A DNA stretch of 7,784 nucleotides from Spirochaetia bacterium (GTDB lineage Bacteria > Spirochaetota > Spirochaetia > Treponematales > Rectinemataceae): the NCBI GenBank assembly GCA_021286925.1, contig JAJTBL010000074.1:1-7784 (forward strand), read 5' to 3'. Of the stretch, positions 6,886 to 7,784 are shown piece by piece. Numbering within the stretch: position 1 is the first letter of the stretch; each line of letters starts with the position of its first letter. The notes beneath the pieces were generated by a model. It ran no database searches, was not told where the DNA came from, and worked only from the letters and a program-made list of their open reading frames with translations. A program made the position numbers and the translations under genes.

Positions 6886-6908
6886 CCAATGAGAGAGGGG
6901 ATTACGAT

Positions 6909-7298
6909 ATGGCGATAGAACTTTTTAGACTTTCTCATGGAGCTCTGTGGCTGATACCTGATGGGCGGGTCATCAAAATTCAGGGCTTTCATGACAGCTG
7001 GCTCAGAGCCCATAGCGCACTGGCTTCGGGGGCGAAAAATACCGTGGAGTTTGTGCAGAAATCCGGCTGGATTTCCGCTGTTCTGCACGACCAAGGGTTT
7101 TGCGAATTGATCATTCGGTCAAGAACCGAAGACCGCCTCCGGCAGGCTGTCTGGAATATTCTGTCAACCAATCAGGACCTCTTGAACAAAGTGGTTATCA
7201 TGGTTGTCGGGCTGGAGGGCTGTCTGGTGCTGGGCAAGGCCGAAATCGAATCGCGGGAAGTTTTTGAGCGCGCCCTTGATTCCGCCGTGTTTTCTTGA
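6909..7298 (+). CDS. Hypothetical 129-residue protein
   Basis: I do not recognise this protein. The start at 6909 has GAGGGG (6895-6900) 8 nt upstream; the frame can be extended to a TTG at 6882 that overlaps the RluA stop, but that start is less likely. The product is a soluble alpha/beta protein: an N-terminal strand-rich part (GALWLIPDGRVIKI, 11-24), a conserved-looking FHDSWLRAH (27-35), a hydrophilic middle, a strand-like CELIIRS, a helix and a hydrophobic strand NKVVIMVVGLEGCLVL (93-108), then a charged C-terminal helix. There is no signal peptide or membrane helix. The tight spacing behind the RluA gene suggests co-expression, but nothing shows a shared function. Its TGA directly abuts the TAA that ends a minus-strand frame at 7299. 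Confidence 0.75.
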   Translation: MAIELFRLSHGALWLIPDGRVIKIQGFHDSWLRAHSALASGAKNTVEFVQKSGWISAVLHDQGFCELIIRSRTEDRLRQAVWNILSTNQDLLNKVVIMVVGLEGCLVLGKAEIESREVFERALDSAVFS

Positions 7299-7382
7299 TT
7301 AGTAGCTTGGCTGCACAGTATGGCCGCCGACAGTATCGCCGCAATGTATGGCAGCACAGTAGGTCTGCGTCCACCAAGCCAG
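7299..7382. other. Convergent intergenic stretch with imperfect repeats and a possible long hairpin
   Basis: Two 12-mers, CAGTATGGCCGC (from 7316) and CAGTATCGCCGC (from 7331), differ at one base and repeat at 15 bp. Further relics (GTATGGC, ACAGTA) follow up to about 7361. The ends TAGCTTGGCT (7303-7312) and AGCCAGCTA (7377-7385) can pair with one bulged T around a loop of about 64 nt. No T run follows either side, so it is not a normal terminator. On the minus strand, 27 codons after the DUF72 TAG remain open in frame up to a TAA at 7299-7301. Confidence 0.4.
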
Positions 7383-7784
7383 CTATATCTCCAGCTTCTT
7401 GAGTAGATTCATCAGCAATTTCGCGTTATTGGGCGCATTCCCTCGGGCATGGTTGTTGAAGGCCACAAAAATTTTGTCTGCCTTGGCTTTAAGCGAATGA
7501 ACAGTTCTAGCTTTTTCCTTCAATTCTTTTTCCGAATACTCATAATCATATCGGCTGGTGACATCCCCGCTCCACCATTGCTGGCTGTTTTTGCCATGGA
7601 GCCGATAATAGACGGTTCGCGTCGTCATGATTGAAGTTTCCGGCGGCACGCCCTCCAAGTCGGGGCGGTCGATCATGGCAAGCGTGATAGAGCGGCTGGA
7701 GAGTTCCTCGTAAACCCGCGGCAGATACCATTGTGCATTTCGAAATTCGACTATCAAAGGGACACTCTCCAGAATTTGGCAGAG
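7383..7784 (-). CDS. DUF72 (YecE-like) protein, C-terminal part
   Basis: The frame enters from beyond position 7784 and ends at TAG (7385-7383), giving 133 residues. It shows DUF72 signatures in order: LIVEFRNAQW (family form VEFRHxxW), TVYYRLHGKN (YxRLHG), YDYEYSEKELKEKA, and KIFVAFNNHARGNAPNNA (family form VYxYFNNxxxgxAxxNA). Most members are about 230-280 residues, so about half the gene lies outside the window. The fold is a TIM-barrel-like domain of unknown biochemical role. A TTG at 7757 is not a start, because homologous sequence continues upstream of it. The gene converges on the hypothetical gene to its left. Confidence 0.9.
   Translation of the reverse strand, partial: LCQILESVPLIVEFRNAQWYLPRVYEELSSRSITLAMIDRPDLEGVPPETSIMTTRTVYYRLHGKNSQQWWSGDVTSRYDYEYSEKELKEKARTVHSLKAKADKIFVAFNNHARGNAPNNAKLLMNLLKKLEI

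Noticed and set aside
7172..7357. Minus-strand 61-codon frame in the convergent region
   Set aside because: It overlaps the antisense of the 129-residue protein, has no ribosome binding site and no recognisable features.

Overview
The window is bacterial chromosome of ordinary gene density. It holds five complete protein genes and two genes cut by the window ends. I see no rRNA, tRNA, CRISPR array, insertion sequence or phage module. G+C looks close to 50% overall, with a higher share of C/G-ending codons at the left end. The genes are housekeeping or metabolic: histidine degradation, DMT-type transport, cation/proton antiport, RNA pseudouridylation and a DUF72 protein. The fused antiporter-EIIA protein and the long unknown protein would suit a Gram-negative-type bacterium such as a spirochaete or a PVC-group member. 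That is an impression from memory, not something the sequence proves.

Layout. (1) Positions 1-1010, minus strand: first 336 residues of a long, unrecognised, probably cytosolic protein with a textbook Shine-Dalgarno and its own -10 box. (2) 1119-2756, minus: histidine ammonia-lyase (hutH) with a complete active site and an unusual His-rich insertion. (3) 2757-2853: a 97-bp divergent promoter region with inverted symmetry. (4) 2854-3732, plus: a ten-helix EamA/DMT permease. (5) 3733-3857: convergent gap with a strong intrinsic terminator for the gene to its right. (6) 3858-5993, minus: CPA2-type cation/proton antiporter fused to a PTS EIIA-type domain. (7) 5994-6165: divergent promoter region with three ATATG boxes exactly 10 bp apart. 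(8) 6166-6885, plus: RluA-type pseudouridine synthase, followed 23 bp later by a 129-residue protein of unknown function, probably in the same operon. (9) 7299-7382: short convergent gap with internal repeats. (10) 7383-7784, minus: C-terminal part of a DUF72 (YecE-like) protein whose start lies beyond the window.

The genes do not form one pathway. HutH makes urocanate, but hutU, hutI and hutG are not here. The antiporter looks like an ion-homeostasis gene that may sense PTS phosphorylation. The most interesting non-coding signal is that three genes lacking a visible Shine-Dalgarno (hutH, the EamA gene and the RluA gene) each have a -10-like hexamer 6-7 nt before the ATG, as expected for leaderless transcripts. 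I found no clear new defence or mobile system.
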